NCBI RefSeq assembly: GCF_015207245.1
Contig: NZ_JADEXF010000211.1
Location: 1 to 6,476, forward strand
Length of the DNA stretch: 6,476 nt
DNA from: Nostoc cf. edaphicum LEGE 07299
GTDB taxonomy: Bacteria > Cyanobacteriota > Cyanobacteriia > Cyanobacteriales > Nostocaceae
Reading direction: 5' to 3'
Part shown: positions 5,694 to 6,476 of the stretch, piece after piece
How positions within the stretch are numbered: position 1 is the first letter of the stretch
How the letters are laid out: each line of letters starts with the position of its first letter
Program-made: the position numbers and the translations under genes
The notes under the pieces: model-generated
The model's input: only the letters and a program-made list of their open reading frames with translations
Told to the model about the DNA's origin: nothing
Database searches by the model: none

Positions 5694-6476
5694 CGACCAG
5701 TTACAAAAAAAGTAAGATTTTCATACCAAGCACCTTCCTCTGTTGCCTCTGCTTCAATTTTTTGACGATAATCTGCTTTTAATTTTGCCATTTGCTCTGA
5801 TGAAACTTGTAACAAGGGGTTTTCTCTAGGATGAAACCATCCTCCATTCCATTCTCTAGCTTGCTCTAGATTGTGGTAGAAACCTATTTGTTGGGTCTTC
5901 ACTTCAATATTTTTAAAACCAGCTTCTGTAAGCAGATGATGGCATTTGTAGGGAGTGCCTGTTGGCTCATTGATACTTGTCAGCGAAATGCCATGTTTCT
6001 CACAGATTTCGATTATAAGTGGCGCTCCACAAGATTCCTCAGAGCAACAAGAAAAACCTACAATTCCCCCTGGTTTGAGGAAACTATACCATTTACGTAG
6101 AGTGGCAGGAATATCTTTAAAATACACTATTGCTGTAGAGCAAAGAATTACATCGAAGCTCTCATCATTAAAGTTGATATACTCAGCATCAGCTTCAATA
6201 AGTTCGATATTTTGCAAGCATAATTCTTCAATTTTCTGTTGTGCTTGGGCTAGCATCCCTGAAGAAAAATCCACCCCAGTTACTTTTCCTTCAGAGCCGA
6301 CAATTTGTGCAACAGCAATGGCAATGATACCCGTGCCTGTTGCCATATCTAATACTTTTTCTCCCTTTTGCGGTTGAACTAAATCTAATAGAGGCAGAGC
6401 GCGGTGAATTGTATAATCGTTGTCGTAGCTCGTTCTGCCATCAAAGAACTCAATTACTTTTTTTTTATACTGGTGT
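5684..6476 (-). CDS. Class I SAM-dependent methyltransferase, start beyond right window edge
   Basis: 263 residues are visible. The frame stays open to the window edge, and the SAM-binding motif I is VLDMATGTG (visible residues 41-49), so the ATG at 6346 (its Met44) cannot be the true start. The visible N-terminus reads HQYKKKVIEFFDGRTSYDND. The last base of the preceding codon is A, so that codon cannot be ATG, GTG or TTG, and the start must be at least one codon further out. Other motifs: GVDFSSGML (67-75) with the ribose-binding acidic residue Asp69, EADAE (94-98) at the adenine site, FDVILCSTAIVYF (107-119) as motif II, and LKPGGIVGFSC (133-143). The fold fits the Methyltransf_11/25 or UbiE-like group. 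The C-terminal part (after about 150) is unfamiliar and includes EWNGGWFHPRENPLL, probably substrate-specific. The substrate is unknown: small molecule, quinone or lipid are all possible. It converges on the Rpn gene with 8 nt between stops. Confidence 0.88.
   Translation of the reverse strand, partial: HQYKKKVIEFFDGRTSYDNDYTIHRALPLLDLVQPQKGEKVLDMATGTGIIAIAVAQIVGSEGKVTGVDFSSGMLAQAQQKIEELCLQNIELIEADAEYINFNDESFDVILCSTAIVYFKDIPATLRKWYSFLKPGGIVGFSCCSEESCGAPLIIEICEKHGISLTSINEPTGTPYKCHHLLTEAGFKNIEVKTQQIGFYHNLEQAREWNGGWFHPRENPLLQVSSEQMAKLKADYRQKIEAEATEEGAWYENLTFFVTGRKV

Noticed and set aside
6344..6346. ATG as the methyltransferase start
   Set aside because: It falls inside SAM motif I (VLD-M-ATGTG); the upstream 43 codons are open and read like the family N-terminus.
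5955..6377. Plus-strand frame of 140 residues opposite the methyltransferase
   Set aside because: The methyltransferase motifs on the other strand are clear, and this frame shows no domain, RBS or promoter.

Overview
The window looks like chromosomal DNA from a filamentous, heterocyst-type cyanobacterium (Nostocales-like). Three things suggest this. The HIP1 octamer GCGATCGC occurs five times (71, 1407, 1990, 2467, 3555). Tandem heptamer arrays of the cyanobacterial STRR type fill the spaces between genes. The gene content is also cyanobacterial: an acyl-ACP/acyl-CoA synthetase, a YlqD-family protein, a plastid-like pyruvate dehydrogenase E2, and an Rpn/DUF4351 nuclease-like protein. The species cannot be named from the sequence.

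Layout. (1) 1-1791, plus strand: a fatty-acid-activating synthetase whose N-terminus lies off the left edge. A glutamine-rich coiled-coil YlqD protein follows 42 nt later (1834-2283), probably in the same transcript. (2) 2285-2368: twelve 7-bp units whose two halves are near reverse complements. They sit exactly between the 3' ends of ylqD (+) and a convergent small membrane-anchored protein of unknown function (2360-2881, minus). (3) 2882-3338: an AT-rich spacer with two more heptamer arrays. One of them is a perfect 20-bp inverted copy of the array beyond the small gene. (4) 3339-4634, plus: a complete PDH E2 subunit with lipoyl, peripheral-subunit-binding and catalytic domains, standing alone without the other PDH genes. 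(5) 4635-4772: a spacer with a perfect 11-bp palindromic element. (6) 4773-5675, plus: an Rpn-family PD-(D/E)XK nuclease-like protein with a DUF4351-like C-terminus and a GIEQ/GLEQ repeat. (7) 5684-6476, minus: a class I SAM-dependent methyltransferase whose start lies off the right edge, convergent with the Rpn gene and 8 nt from it.

The first half is ordinary metabolism: fatty acid reactivation, and acetyl-CoA supply for fatty acid synthesis. The second half looks accessory. The observation most worth following is inside the Rpn gene. The long form starts at a GTG with no visible Shine-Dalgarno, but an in-frame ATG at 5367 is preceded by GAGGAG at good spacing and would give a 102-residue C-terminal protein. 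That is the layout reported for enterobacterial Rpn toxins, whose intragenic short product acts as the antitoxin in phage defence. I see no CRISPR array, tRNA, rRNA or complete insertion sequence.
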